From NCBI GenBank assembly GCA_003117195.1, contig BDSI01000047.1, forward strand, positions 248,001 to 312,000: 64,000 nt of DNA, read 5' to 3'. The translations under genes and the position numbers were made by a program. Shown one piece after another: positions 33,401 through 46,600 of the stretch. This stretch comes from Eudorina sp. 2006-703-Eu-15. Lineage: Eukaryota; Chlorophyta; Chlorophyceae; Chlamydomonadales; Volvocaceae. Each line of letters begins with the position of its first letter. Position 1 is the stretch's first letter. The notes beneath the pieces were generated by a model. That model did not search any database, had not been told where the DNA came from, and saw nothing but the letters and a program-made list of their open reading frames with translations.

Positions 33401-34091
33401 GTACGGCCCCCTCTTCCAGGACGGTACCTCTGCGGTTTGGGACTTCGCATCCAGCTCCATCACCCACGCCTCCCCCGCGGCGGACCGCAGGACCCCGGTG
33501 CCCGGGAGCGGCCCGATACCGCTGACGGCGGCGGTGCCGGCGCTCGGCGCCGGCACCGGTATCGGCCACGCCGGCGCGGGCTTTGCCATCGTCGGCCAGC
33601 AGCCGGTGACAACGGCGGGGCCACGGGTACCTGCCAGCGAGGGCCCAGGGGGCAGTGGGGAGGACAGGGGATTGGATCTCTTTGCGGTCTGCACGCTCGG
33701 GGGATTCAAGCTGTTCGGAGGGTGGGATGCGGATGTGTGCGGGTTCTGGCACCCAGGAGCGGTCATGCGCCCGGGTCCCAACGGCCAACAGGGCGGTGAG
33801 GTCGGGGCGCCGGCGCTCTGCCTGGCGGACTGTCGCAGCTCTGCAGCTCTGCAGCGGATGGCGCCAGTGGCCGTGGCGGCCCCTCCAGCTGCGCCGCGGG
33901 CTGCAGGACCCGTGCCTGCTGCTGCCGCCGCCGCCGCAGTGCCAGGTACATCGGCAGCGGCGGCGGCGCCGCCGCCCCCCGTGTCGCATGAACTGGCCGA
34001 CTGGCCGGTGTGTGTGGCTTGCCTACCCGACGTTGGGGATCTGGTGGTGGGGACGCTCCGGGGGCAGCTGTCGTACTTGTGGAAAGCGTGA
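30480..34091 (+). CDS. WD40-repeat protein with N-terminal PIP-like peptide
   Basis: Exons ~30480-31441, 31532-32150, 32301-32591, 33066-33272 and 33420-34091 give ~916 aa. The first donor could instead be 31315; the other junctions are clear and in phase. The start opens MGTFKTLEAFFKP, which resembles a PCNA-interacting peptide (xxxLxxFF) but with Phe where Gln is usual. About 270 Pro/Ala-rich residues follow, then WD40 blades recognisable as GAVVHLWDERRG, GSGT|LVLWDVRRA across the third intron, and DGTSAVWDF. The protein ends GTLRGQLSYLWKA, a last propeller strand. Poly-Gly/Ser and poly-Ala insertions separate blades. A nuclear, chromatin- or replication-linked scaffold role is inferred from the peptide only; I do not recognise the orthologue. 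Confidence 0.82.
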
Positions 34092-36038
34092 CGAACCTGG
34101 GCATGTGCTTCGCTGCGAGGTCATTTCCCATGATGACATCTGGGATTAAACAGCGGCCGTGGAATCAAGGCTGGGGCCCGGGCAGCGGATGAAAAGAGAT
34201 CCGTCTCGTTGTGCATTTCTGGCCTGGCCGTCCCGCCAGGCCTTGGGGGATCAAGGCATGTGGTTCATGTGCACTTGGGAGCACCGTACTGATTTCGTCA
34301 GGCAACGAGACTTGTGAAGCGAAGGGATGGAGGTTAAAGTAGTGTTGACTCGAGTACACTCAGTTCTCAATCATTGTCCCGCTCGTGACACCCGCGTAGC
34401 AACACTCAGCCACACCTTAGGGCCCCTGGTTTCTAAATCATTCACAAGTTCTCAAGGCCACCGACAAACCTTGCTGAGCGCTTTGATGGTCTCTTGGATG
34501 CGGTTTCGTCCCGCGTGACTCTGGAATGCCCGAGACCTGTCAGGGAACCCAATAACTACACAACTACGGCGATGATGTCGATCGGTCGGCGGACAGCGCA
34601 AATTGGCGCTTCTCGTAATCGTGAACTATTCAAACACATGTCAGCACAGGTTCAGAGGGCCTCCGCGAAATGACGCGGAAACATCAGCACAATGCGCCAC
34701 AGCTAAACGTTTGTGTTACCGTTTTCATACCTCAGACACACACAACACGAAGCAGACGATGTCACACTCAGAGACACGTGCAGATCATGTGCGGCCCATG
34801 CGAGTGCTAACCGATACCGCTGCTCTCTCCACTCCCCCCACATGCGACATTGCGGTGAGAACAAGAGGGAAAGGACCCCGTGCACTGTCGACAAACCACG
34901 CAGGGTTTATGGCCATTGAGTACTCTATGTACGCTAACATGGACAGGTGATTACCAGAACAACACGTCTGCCCAGCCACGCACGGCCCCTATCCGTGTTT
35001 GACATCCCATTTAGAGCTGCACACGGTGTGGTATGCTGTCCGGCTGTCAACCATCGCACGCCGCTGAAGACAGGCGCATCACCGTGCCATGTGGCGGCAG
35101 ATATGAGACAAGATGCGATGCCACTGCGGCGGAATCCGCCGCCCGGTCATGGCCGTGCAGCACGGCAGCATCGCTTCACCAAACAAGACGCCGCTACGAC
35201 GCCAAGAATCCGCACTCCAGTGGTCTCAAGTCACCGCTCGCGCACCGCTCCTATCTCCCTCCCGTGACCGCGATGATTTGCTTTCAGAGAGCACCAGTGT
35301 ACGGTAACCTGTCCGACACGTGTTGCGAACATCTACGAGCTTGCGACACCGCGCAAGGGCATCGCCTGCAAGACCCCATCTTCCTAGCCATGCCCGGTCA
35401 CATCCATCTCCGCATGCAGCCGACTGCACCGCCCACTGCACCCCAGTGAGATGGGCGGACAATCCAGAAAGCACACCGCATGCGCCCTCCCGCGCCCTGC
35501 CAGCCACACCGCTGCCGTGTCACTGCCCGCCAGACCGCACCCCAGCTAACGATGCCGCAATCCACAACGATGCGGACACATCACACGTACTCCTACTGCT
35601 GCCACCACCGCCGCGACTGACTCCCACCCAACACGACGGCGTCAAACCTGCTGCTTAATCGATTTTTGAGGCCGCATGCCAACAAGCTTGGCCACCTGGG
35701 TGCCTACCCTATCAATTCACCACGAATACCATGATGACTTGGACGACTGATTGACTAACTAACTGTATGCGAGGCGGAAGCCACCGAAGCACCCAGTGTT
35801 CCCGCCACGAATTGGACGCGCCCGCTGCTGGAGCTCTCATACGCGGCGCGGGCTTGCCAGCGCGCTTCGAGAACCCCGGGTCGCGGGCTGCCGGCCGTGT
35901 TCGTTTCAGCGCTCTCGGATTCACCGCTTGAACCCACAATCACGGGCCCGGCTGGTTCCCACACGTCAGCCAACTGCCAGGGTCCGCCCAGGGTGGCCAC
36001 GTGATGGTCCCGAGCGGGACGTCCTGTCCATGGCGCCA
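34092..36038. other. Convergent intergenic region
   Basis: Lies between the 3' ends of the plus-strand WD40 gene and the minus-strand kinase, so it must hold both 3' UTRs. Open frames at 34947-35449 and 35755-36354 (minus, overlapping the kinase's last exon in another frame) have no motifs. Nothing else seen. Confidence 0.5.
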
Positions 36039-39000
36039 TCACTCCACGCACACAACCTGGTCGGCTGCCACGAAGGCGGCCCCATTCTGCGCCTGGCGGC
36101 AGTGGAAATACCTGACACCGTCGCGGCAGCCTGGAGGCGCTGCCGGATCGTGCAGGTCCCCTTTCTCCCCCGTGGAGGAGGTTCGGGGCAGCTCCAGTCC
36201 TAGGACGGTGCCTAGTCGTGGATGGGCAGCAGCAAGGCAGGGCAACGGAGTGATTATCATGATGCGGCTTGTGGTATCGCGACGAACAGTGCACTGCAGC
36301 GAAAAGCCTTGCCAGGGCATAGGAGGTACTGATAGTTATCTTAGCGGAGCGCAAAACAAAGTGAATCCCATGAAGTTGGGAGTGCCCGTACCGATGTACG
36401 GACTTGCCAGCTTGTCTGTCGCGGCAAGCGACATTCTTAGTGGCAAGGTTTTGCGTAGCTAAGTTTGGGAGCTGCCCTGACGCGGTTGGTCAGTAGGCCT
36501 CCTTTGCCGCTTGGGGGTAGTCATGAAAACCGTCTGCAAAACCCCCTTTCAGACCGGCTGCGTGCATTAGGACATGTTCCATCAGCCCCCATCGCATCTT
36601 CCCCCGCGGCCACGCACGCCACCCCCACGCCAGTCAGTCCTGCGTCAGCTGCGAAAGCCCCGACCCCGCAACATCCTCTACACTCACCTGCTCCCCAGTG
36701 GCAGGGACCGCGATACCTCACCACCGCCTCAACGCCACGCAGCGGCCCCGCCGTGACACGCACCGCATCACCCAGCTCCGGGACCCGCGGCTGGTGTTGC
36801 CGCGAAGACCGCTGCTGCTGCTCCTCGGTCGAACCTGCAGGCCAGGCGGGTCCGGAGGCTGCGGACCCAGAGGCGCTGGGGCGCCTCATCAGCGGCCTGC
36901 TGAGTGTTGACGACAGTACTGCACCCAGCTCCGAGTCACGTCCGCATTCCCACAGAGAACCCGCAAGCGCCACCACGCGCTGCAGCAACGCCAACTGAGC
37001 GCGCTCCGAGCCGGTAAGCTCCGAAGTCCCGAACGAGCCCGCGCCGTGCCCCACGCCCTGCCCATACCCGCGCGCGCCGGGCTGGGCGGCCTGTTCCGAC
37101 TCAGCCTCTCCATCGACGTCCTCCTGAACGGGCCGCAGCTGCGACGTCACCTCGGAATTGCTGTCCGCGGTGTCGTCATCGTCAGCGGGTTGCAGCCGTG
37201 GCGCCCGATCAGCCGGTCGAGCACTGAGATCAGAAGCGTCCGGTGACGTGTTGTAGTAGTCCGCCCCGCCACCCTGCCAGCTAATGGGGGCCGGCCGTGC
37301 GTCCAGAGCGACGCCGCTCCGGTGCTGCTTGAAGTCACTACCGTGCTGACCCGAGACAGCGGTCGGCGAGATGATCTCCATGACTCCACCGACGCCGCCG
37401 TATTGCGCAGAATGCGGGGAAGCGGTCGCTGACGTGAACCCGCTTGGACTGTAGGCGACTGCGCCAGCAACAGTCGACACAAGGTCGAAGCGGCCCGGTG
37501 ACACGAGGTCCATTCCATTGCCGCCCTCGCGGTTGCTGCCTAAGACGCCCGTCGAATCCTTCAGCGTCAGTCGTTGAAGGCCCGATAACATGTCGGCCCG
37601 GGGCACGTCCGCTGGCGGGCTGGTCTCCGACTCCGTGCCGCCGCCCTCGCCGTCGGCCGTGCGCGCGCTCGCCAGCGCCGCCGCGGCCGTGTTGCCGTAC
37701 AAGAGATGGGGTACAAAGGCTGACGCGGACACGCGGCGTGGGAGGTCCGCGGTGATACTGGCCGTGCCACCCAAAGCCCCGATGGCCTCCGAGGGTTGCC
37801 CGCTGCCCAGGCCACCGGCCGGCGGCGCCCCTGCCGAGGATGCTGCTGCTGGCTGAGCCCCGATGTCATTGAGCGAACCTGCGCAGGAGCCGTAGCTCCC
37901 GGAGAACAGCTGGTTGCTATTCCACATCGGTTGGAGTGACGCGGCCGGCGCAATAACGGTAGTGGCGGTGCTGGGCACAGTGGTAAAGCTGGTGTTGACA
38001 GGGGCGGCCTCTCCGTCGTAGGCGCTGGCGGTACCTTCAGGCGGGCCATATCTAAACGACACAAGCGGAAGCGGCAATAGAAACCGGGAGGTAAGCCAAG
38101 GAAACCGGGAGATCAGCGGCGCGTTTGCAATAAAATGCGTTGGCGACTAGGGGTGTACCTTATGGCCAGCCAGGAACGAGAGGCATCAGGAAAGACAACA
38201 GCAAGCAGCACGTTGCGCGATTGCCCCTTGGACAGACCGACCTGCCGTCCGGAAGCGAAAGTTCGGAGTCTTCCGTTGCCATGGACAGCAACGATCTTGA
38301 CCGTGGCGCTTGACGCCATGGATGGCTCGCGCCCAAACCTGCGGCCCGTGGTGCTGCCGCCGCAGTCCCAGCATCAGCGTCCAGCGGCACGTTGTCCGCC
38401 TCGCCACCACCCACAACATTCCCGGTGGCTGCCGTATCACCGCCACCAGAGGGCAGACCCTGACCCACGTGCCCAGACGTGCTCTTTGAATTCGGTTTAG
38501 CCCTGATGTTAGCAGTCGTCGTGTCCCAAGCTGCGGCGTTGTTCTCCGATGGGCTGCAGCTCACCGAAGGTGGGTTGCTCTCCAAAGCGGCATCCGAGGA
38601 TGCAAGAGGATGGCTCGAGACCAAACCAGGCCCCTTGGTCACCGCCCCTCCTGCTGAGGCGGCTGCGACCGCTGCGGCCTCCGCCGCAGCACTGGACTCC
38701 CTGACGCCAGCAGTAGATCCAGGCGCAGGGGCTGCCAGCGGCCGCCGCTGCAATGTCGCCGACTCTGTCGGCTTGCCGTACGACACGTACGACGACCGGC
38801 GAACACGCTTCTCCGGTTGACGGGCAGCGCCAGCGTCGGCAGTGTCCTTTGGTGCCGTCGCAAGCGTGCCTGGCTGCGACCGCCTCCGGGCGTTGGCTGC
38901 CGAGGCAACGGTCGACGCGGCGGTGGCGCGGTACGTGGGTGACCCTCCTGCACGTGTCCGAGCGCTGGAAAGGCTGTTGACCCCAATATCTGCTGCCGCC

Positions 39001-42000
39001 CCGGTCCGTTTTGCACCCGTGCCCAGCTGGCTGTCTCCAGCCGGCACCGAGGCCCTCTTTGCGTGGGCGGCGGTTGCGGCCGCAGCGACTGCCGCCGTCC
39101 CAGTGGTGGGGTCTGTGGAGCCGCCCCTTGCTACTGACACAGGCCGTCGGACCGCAACAGAATGGCCTCCCGCATCGACTGTGGGGCTGACCTGAGGAGG
39201 TGAAGACCCCACTGCGAGAGCGGCGCGGGAGGTGCGAGCGGTAGTAACGGAGACCGACCTGGCCGTCGTCCGCCAGGGCGCCGCGCGTCCGCCTCCAATG
39301 GCACCCGCAGTAGTATGGCCCGCCCCAGCCCCGGCTGTGGTCGTTGCCACCGGAGAGGATTTCACGCCTGTCGACGTCGGGGAGACAATTTTCATGACAT
39401 CCGCCGTCGCATCCGCGGCTGTCATTGCAGCGGGACTGGCCGCTTCAGCCTCAGCGTCGTTGGTCACTCCAGCAGGCACGACGACAGCCGACGGCACAGG
39501 AGCCGCACCGGCAGCTGGTCCTGTCACACCTACGGGCTGCGGGACAGCGTCTAGGAGGCTGCGCCTCCCGCCTCCAGCGCGGACGGACCCCAGGGCCGCA
39601 ATGCGTGGCGCAGGACCAGAACTGGGGCCCGCCCGTCGACCCGGTTGCCGCTCGGACGGCTCTGTCGGGCTGGCAGCGCGTGCTGTCTGCGGTGGTGCCT
39701 CCGCGGCAGCAGCCCCAGTGCCGCCCCCGCCGCCGGCGCTGAGGTCCCGCGGGGACATCCCTGGTAGAGCATTTCTTGACCGGGACGTCTGGGGCAGGAT
39801 CCCTTTCCGTATGATGCGGCTGCTGGGCTCCTGTTCCGATTTTGTTGCTGCCGCTGCGGCAACAACGGCACGCCCTGGCGTCTTGCTACGGGGAGCGCCG
39901 CCAACGGCTGGGGCGCCCCGTGCCCGCTGAGGAGACATGGGGCGCCGGGTTGCTGGGGCGGCACCAGTCGTCGCGACGGCGCCGGGCGCCGAGCCCGCGG
40001 AAGAACCCGACCTGCGTACTATTCCCGGGGTCTTCGATCGGTTCGCATCAGCGGCTGTACGGGCTGCCGGTTGGGCTGCTGCAGCTGGCGCTGCTGTGGC
40101 TGCTGCCGTGCCACCGGCCGCAGCAGGCGCGGTGGGCATTGGTACCGGTGAGTCCGCAGTGGCACCCAAATCCGGGAACTTTGAAAGAGGCGATGCCTCC
40201 GCCTCAACGCCACCGACGTCGTCGTCGGCGCTGGCGGCCACATTGAGCAAGACGGGTGTGGACGGCCCGACAGCGTGGGGCGTGCGCTGCTCAGCGTTGA
40301 CGCCACAAGCGCCGATGCCAGGGCCCACGTCAAAGCAGAATCCAGGGCTGACGCCAGTATCATGCACGGGAATCTCCGGCAGCACGTACTCCGGGGAAAT
40401 TGCTTGGGCCCGTTGCCGGGCCTGCTGCAATGCTTGCTGCATTGATGGCACCGCCAGGAGGTCCAGCGGTGAGGCGCGGCGCGTGGGATCCTTCTTCAAC
40501 ATGCTGACGGGGTTGGTAAAGGCGCAAGAGGATGACCGCTCGTTAAGGCAACACGTACGGAGGCTTGATGGTCAGACACAGGAAGGGTGGAGAGCGCACC
40601 TGGAATTGCTCACATGGGCGCCATTCAGGAACGACATAATGACATATGCGATACGCCGACGTCAACCCGCCGCGAAAATGCAAGAGCTTCGCGGCTCACC
40701 TTTTGAGGATAGATGTCCAATCCGCCGAGTAGCACGACGGGATGGGCGGCAGCGACGCTCGCTTTATCTTTGCGACGAGGCCCGCGAGATTGAATGCGTT
40801 GAACGGGGGCTTCAGGGTCGTCAGTTCGTACATCACCACACCCAGCGACCTGAAAGCCACGTGCACAAACGAGTTTGAACGCTCCCATCAGCGACACACG
40901 GGCAGAAACGATATCATAATTCCGGTCCCGCCAACGCCCCTGCGCACCAGATGTCTGTCTCGTACGAATACTTCTGGTTCGAGAGCAGCTCCGGGCTCAT
41001 AAAGTGGGGCGTGCCCACCAGCGAATAATCGTTCCGTGTTCCCGCCTGTGGTACATATGTCGATGGGCTCAGGTTATGGTGTGTAATCTATCCAACAGCT
41101 TGGCGGTGAGTAATCCATAACAGCCGCATGAGGTGGGCCCCAGATAAGCCATGCACCATCGTTCACGTGCACTAAGCGGTCTACCTTGGGATCATGCACG
41201 GGCGTGTGGCCCGCTCCCTGGTCCTTGTCCTTGTCGCCAGCGAGGTGCGCATTGTGCCCGTTGGCGTGTGCATTGGCCAGGCCATTCGTGTAGGCCTCTG
41301 CGCCCGCGGGATTCGCTGGCACATGCGCTGTCGCAAGCGCGTGGTGAAGCCTGGCCGGCTCAGGCGTGGCCGCGCCGTTGTTCGGCGCCATACCGTTACC
41401 CATGTCACCATGCGCGGGAGACAAATCGATGCACGGGTCCGTATCGTCGCTGCCGCTCTGCTGCTGCTTCTGCAAGGTCGCCGCATCGCCAGTGCTTCCA
41501 ACCCTGCGGTGCATCCGGCAAAACAATTCCGACAGTAAGCTCATGGTCGCGATTCGCTCGGCACCCAGAGTCATGTTAGCGTTTACGGTTACGAAACAAC
41601 AATCCACAGGCAAAGCGGAACGAGGAATATTGAATATCTCTTCCGTGCAGACGGCGTGGCTCCTTTTCTGGCAATCAGCATGAACCCACGCATCTGGACC
41701 TCACCGCACGGTCGACAGCCCGAAATCCCCGATCTGCACATCGCCGTCGCCCGTCAACAGGATGTTCTGGGTTTTGATGTCACGATGCAGCACGTGCTGG
41801 CGGTGCATGTAGTCGATGGCTAGGAGCAGCTCCGCCAGCCACAATCGCAGTGTCTCCTCCGGAAAGTATTTGCCCTGCCGGTCACGGGCAAACGGTGGGT
41901 ACACGGTGCGTGCCAGCATAAAACGACGGTCAGCACGTTGTCGGGCATGCGAGGTCTACAGCAAAGTGAGAATCCCGTAGGGCCCACAGACAACACGTCG

Positions 42001-42877
42001 ATTTTCGAACCTGCAACATGCGTCAGTACAACGCTGAAGATCCCTTGCCTCGCAGGCCAATCCTTGTGGCCGCACGGGCCTCACCCGCCCACCTTCTGCT
42101 TCGTGATCGCTGTAGTCAAATCACCCTTTTCGCAGTACCCATACACGACGTTAATCGTGTGACCGTGGTGGGTCCAGTGTTCCTTGTATGGCATGATGAA
42201 TGGGTGCCGCAGGCGGGACACCTGTACAACAGGGCGATGTCAAGTATTCAAGCACGGGAAACTTGGTCTGACATCCAGAGGCATCGATTGACACCCTAAC
42301 CAGCCGCTCATGATTGAGAAGCACAATGTGTCATAATGTGCCAGTCCGACATGCGCTTCACCACTAGCCTGGAGGCAAACCAGGTATAGACCAGTCAGCG
42401 CTGCGCGCGCGTGTACCGAAGAAATGACCGGCAAATGTTTGCTGTTTGATATAAGTAGCTATGCTGGAATCATTTTGCTAGATTGACAAGGACCGAAACT
42501 CACAATTTCAATTTCCTGACGAGTCGCCTTGCGTTGCCATTCACTCTGACGAGCCATCTTGATTCGTTTAAGCACATACCTGCGAGCGGGTATCAGCATA
42601 TGCTATGGCTCTGTTCCCAATCGAAAGCCAAGCTGTCGTGTGCACCAAACCTCTAAACCTACGAAGATTTGTTCTATATAGCTATCAAGAAAGTGCGTAC
42701 GGAAGGTGCAGCTAACGCAAAACAAGTCGAGCCCGATACAGCCATTGGGGGGTTTAAGCTAAGCGATTACCTCTGCTTGGTCTGCTTCTCGACCACCAGG
42801 TTGACCTCTCCAAAGGCTCCTTTTCCAATAACTTCTCGCACTTCATACTTGCTCTCGGCGTTCTCCTCAGAGCTCAT
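36039..42877 (-). CDS. NIMA-related (NEK) protein kinase with C-terminal CAP-Gly domain
   Basis: Nine exons on the minus strand (42877-42771, 42579-42504, 42221-42093, 41874-41710, ~41045-40949, 40849-40700, 40503-38242, 38051-36688, 36211-36039) give ~1507 aa. The kinase starts ESKYEVREVIGKGAFGEVNL (Gly loop); YVLKRIKMA holds the catalytic Lys and HRDIKTQNILL the catalytic loop. DFGLS, NDYSLVGTPHFMSPELLSNQ, LGVVMYELTTLKPPF and MLKKDPTRRAS complete a NEK-type lobe. About 1150 Ala/Pro/Ser/Thr-rich residues follow. The C-terminus, split by an intron, reads GDAVRV..LRGVEAVVRYRG, then HWGAG|TVLGLELP and DGVRYFHC to QVV, a CAP-Gly fold that binds microtubule ends. The usual GKNDG is replaced by a longer GEKGD...CRDG loop. 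NEKs act at cilia, basal bodies and in mitosis. Confidence 0.9.
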
Positions 42878-43602
42878 CTTCTCGCCCTTGGCAGGCCCAG
42901 CCCGCCAGTAAGTCACTCGACAAGCTTTTCAATGTTTATTAGAAGAAACTCTTAAACTGGACGATGTCATTGGATACCGGTAGCACTTGATCCATTCCTT
43001 TGAATTATGCAAGGCCTATACTATAACCTACATGCAGTTCTTAACACATTCAGAGACGTGTATGGTGTTTCAGCAAAACGACGTTTTCCTTTTGCGAGCG
43101 CCCTCGAGGTCGTACGCTTTCAGTTATTTTGGATCAAGGGCCTACGTCGTAGGCAACTGTGTAAATCTGCTGCAACATTAGCAATTATAATATTTGTGTA
43201 GGTAGCGCTTTAAAGGTCGCCTTGCGAGTTGCCACAGTCCCTTCAGCTCGAGCACGTCCACTGCTATCCACCAAGGGTAATCAACCCTTGCATCCACTGC
43301 AATCCGCAAGTCTTGGAACGCGCCTGACAACAGAAAATGACTCCTGTGGTGACACCACAACACTGACACGAACTAGGCAAGTCTCAAGCAGGCTCGAACC
43401 TACGAAGCCACTTCCCCCTGCGTGTCTGTTGCCACACAGAAGCCGTCAATGGGTTTGCGCCCATGCGCGTGTCCGCTCCCATATACCACAACCGTCTAAA
43501 TCACCAGACACAAATGGGTACACACCATCTTCGCAAGGATCATCTCATCGACACCGCAGCGGCCCCACCTGTCAAGAAACGTTCCCCTCCAAGGAGACCA
43601 AC
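42878..43602. other. Intergenic between PRP17 3' end and kinase 5' end
   Basis: About 725 bp, head to tail on the minus strand. It must contain the PRP17 3' UTR and the kinase promoter. It is AT-richer than the flanking exons. No other feature seen. Confidence 0.6.
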
Positions 43603-46600
43603 TCAATCCCAGTACTTGATCAGTCCGTCCCAGCCGCACGTTGCTACTTTGCTGCTCTCCATTGGGTTCCACTCACATCCTATGCACACCGCATCGTGCG
43701 CCTTGATGGTTCGCACTATCTTCTGCGGTGCGCCCCACTCCCAGAAGAAGCAACGCCCCTCGGAGTCGCCCGAGAGCACGTACCTGCATACACGCAGCCG
43801 TCCATTGGGTATGCCGACGGATTACTTATGCTACATAGAGACCGAAGTCTGCGGAGGTCAGCATATTGTGCGGCTGCGTGTCCTGCTGGGCACACCGGCC
43901 CAGCTAGGGATACTGCGCGCCTGCCATGCCCTCGGCAGTGGGAAACCTGGAGAAGAGCCACAACTCGGACGCCCTAAATGCTGAATCCCCGATTTATCAC
44001 CAGCCCATTTCCCAAAGCAGGACCCCAAGGAGGACCCCGAACGCAGTACTCACTTTCCGTCGGGGGACGTGTTGACCTGGCAGGCGTAGCCCGCGGTGTT
44101 GTGCCCCTTGAACGTCTTGTTCTTCTGGGACTTGAACCTGCCGTCCTTGATCATGTACGTCAGCACCTGCAAAGTGGTTCAGGTAAGGCTCGCCATGGAC
44201 TCAAGATCGACCCCACGTCTGACTTCTTTGGCGGCACACAGGGACCCGTATGAGCTCTAGATGGACATCGCGGCTGGCATCTCCTTTGCGAATGTGAAGC
44301 ACGCACGAAGAGACGCCTCCGGGTGGGTCCGTCCCCCTCAACATAACCGTTTGCATTCTGGTGTGCGGGCGACTGGAACCCTTCCTGCCACCAACGACGA
44401 ACGGGTGACAGCCGCCCACCTGGTTGTCGAGGCTCTGCATGAGCAGGTAGTTCTTGGAGGGGTGGGTCGCGACGGCGGGCATGGAGTGCATGGATGGGTC
44501 AGCGATGTACTTTATCTGCACGGGGATGCCGAACTCCCACACGCGGATGGTCTTGTCGTCCGAGGTGGACACGAACTGGCGGCCGTCGTCGATGAACGTC
44601 ACCGTGTTGACCGGGCCCAGGTGGTAGTTGTACTCCTGCACAGCCTCACCTGGGAGCCGAGGGCGGTGGGCAGAGGTCAGTGGAGGGGGGAGCAGTCCAC
44701 AACTTGAGGGCCGGACGAAAACCGAAAATGGCAAATAACAAAATACAGAGCGAATGCGTACTCGTTGCAGCGAGTTGACTTGGACCGTAGAACCGTAAAC
44801 GTGACATACATGGGAAGCGCTGGATTGCGGTGAACCAGCGCGCGGTCATGCAGCGCGGGTCACGGCGGGCCCGGGCTTAATGCGCGGGAAGGTTGGGTCC
44901 CAGAGAGCACGTCCTTCCACATACACACATGCGATATGCCTGCCTGCCTGCCTGTGCCACCCCCCTTCACACACACACACACACATGTGGCTTCTTGACA
45001 TGTGTGTGGTTTGGGTCGGGCGGGTCTCTTATCTAAACACACACATGCGACCCCGGGCGCACCCGTGTCCGTGTCGAACTGGTAGATCTTCTTGTCCTGG
45101 CAGCCCGACATAAAGACGTTCTGCCGGTCGTCGCCCGGGTGGAACTTAACGCAGTAGAACACCTGCGAACCGGGCGAGCAGAAGCTTAAGCAACAGCTGT
45201 CCTACTCCGCGGAGGGGACCGCCGCCCGCACGATGGCAGCCCAGCAAGGATAGATACATGGGCGACCGACAAAGGAGCCCACACGACCTCGTGTCCTGGT
45301 TGCGGCGCCATCGCCCCCAAAGGATGCAGCCCACCACGAACCCGCAAGGGACACACCTTGCCGGTGTTGAACGTCTTGATGACGGCGCCCGTCTCCGTGT
45401 CCCACAGCCGGATGTTTTTATCGTAGCCGGTCGACAGGAAGCGGCGGCCGTCGTTGGAGAAGCACACGTCGCGGACACCCTGCGAGGAGGGCCGCGGAAG
45501 CGCGCACCCGGCACGTGGTCTCATCACAGCTACGGGAGGGGTCGGCTAGGCCGTTCATGACCGGGTTGGACCCGCTCCCAGACACCGGCCTCACCAGTCA
45601 AATCCCGCACGCGTCGCCGCTTGTGTTCGATATGTGTCAGACACATGCACCATGTGGGAATCGAGGGCAGTACACGCAGTCAACGGGCCTGGGAGGGATG
45701 CGCCTACCGCCAATCACCGACACCTGCCCTGCCCCGGTGAGCCGGGCCTCACCTTGGAGTGCCCCAGGTACGACCGCATGCACTTGCCGCTGCCGTACAC
45801 GTCCCAAATCTTGACTTTGCCGTCCAGGCCCGCCGACAGCAGCAGGTGGCCCGTGCCCGGGAAGAACCGGATCTGTAGGACCGGATGGCCGGAAGGAGGC
45901 GCCGGCGACGCCCAGTCGAGAAAAAATAATGACGAATGGCAATGCGGTGCGGATGATGCGCCAGGGCACCTCCGGGCCCGTCCGGGCGGAGTACATGGAT
46001 CATACGTTTCTTTTTGTCGCTGCAGATGCGTACAAGACCGGACGGGAAGCAGCCACCTCGGACGTGCTGGCAAGCGAACGTGTTGCAGGCCGAATGCAGA
46101 CAAGCAGCAACTACTCGAGGCCTTGTCCTATGGCCACCAGCCACACCACCGGTCCACCAGCCACACGCACCGCATTGACGCCCTTGGTGTGCCCTGCCCA
46201 CGTGTGAACCCAGCGCTTGGGCAGGAAGCAGTTGTCCGACTCCTTCCGCTTGTCGCGCGGCGGCAGAATCCAAGACCTGTGCAGCAATCACCACACCCGA
46301 TGCGAAGAAGCGAGCAGGGCGACGAACGTCAAGCCTTCAACCCCGCTTGGCTCCATTTGCGGGATTTTGCACCTCAGGCGACCTTCCACCCTGGCCATTC
46401 GTGTTACCCAACCACGCAGCTGAGCGCATAATACGCTTCCTCGGTAACGCCCATCCTTTTCCTCCCGAGGACCGACCCTGGCCCCACCTGCCCTGGTAGT
46501 CCTTCTCGTCCTTCCCGTGGAAGAACGTGGTGGGCCCTTTGGTCTCCACTGCCCCGGCCGCCGCCTCCAACTTGGCGGCCTCCATCTTCGCGATGTACTC

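Noticed and set aside
38479..40878. Plus-strand frames up to 313 aa, Ala-rich
   Set aside because: Antisense shadows of the long Ala/Pro/Ser-rich kinase exon; no motifs, while the minus frame joins both kinase and CAP-Gly exons.
41074..41613. 179-aa minus-strand frame inside the kinase gene
   Set aside because: Falls between DFGLST and the activation-loop exon, where NEKs have only a few residues; splicing the intron out gives a normal loop.
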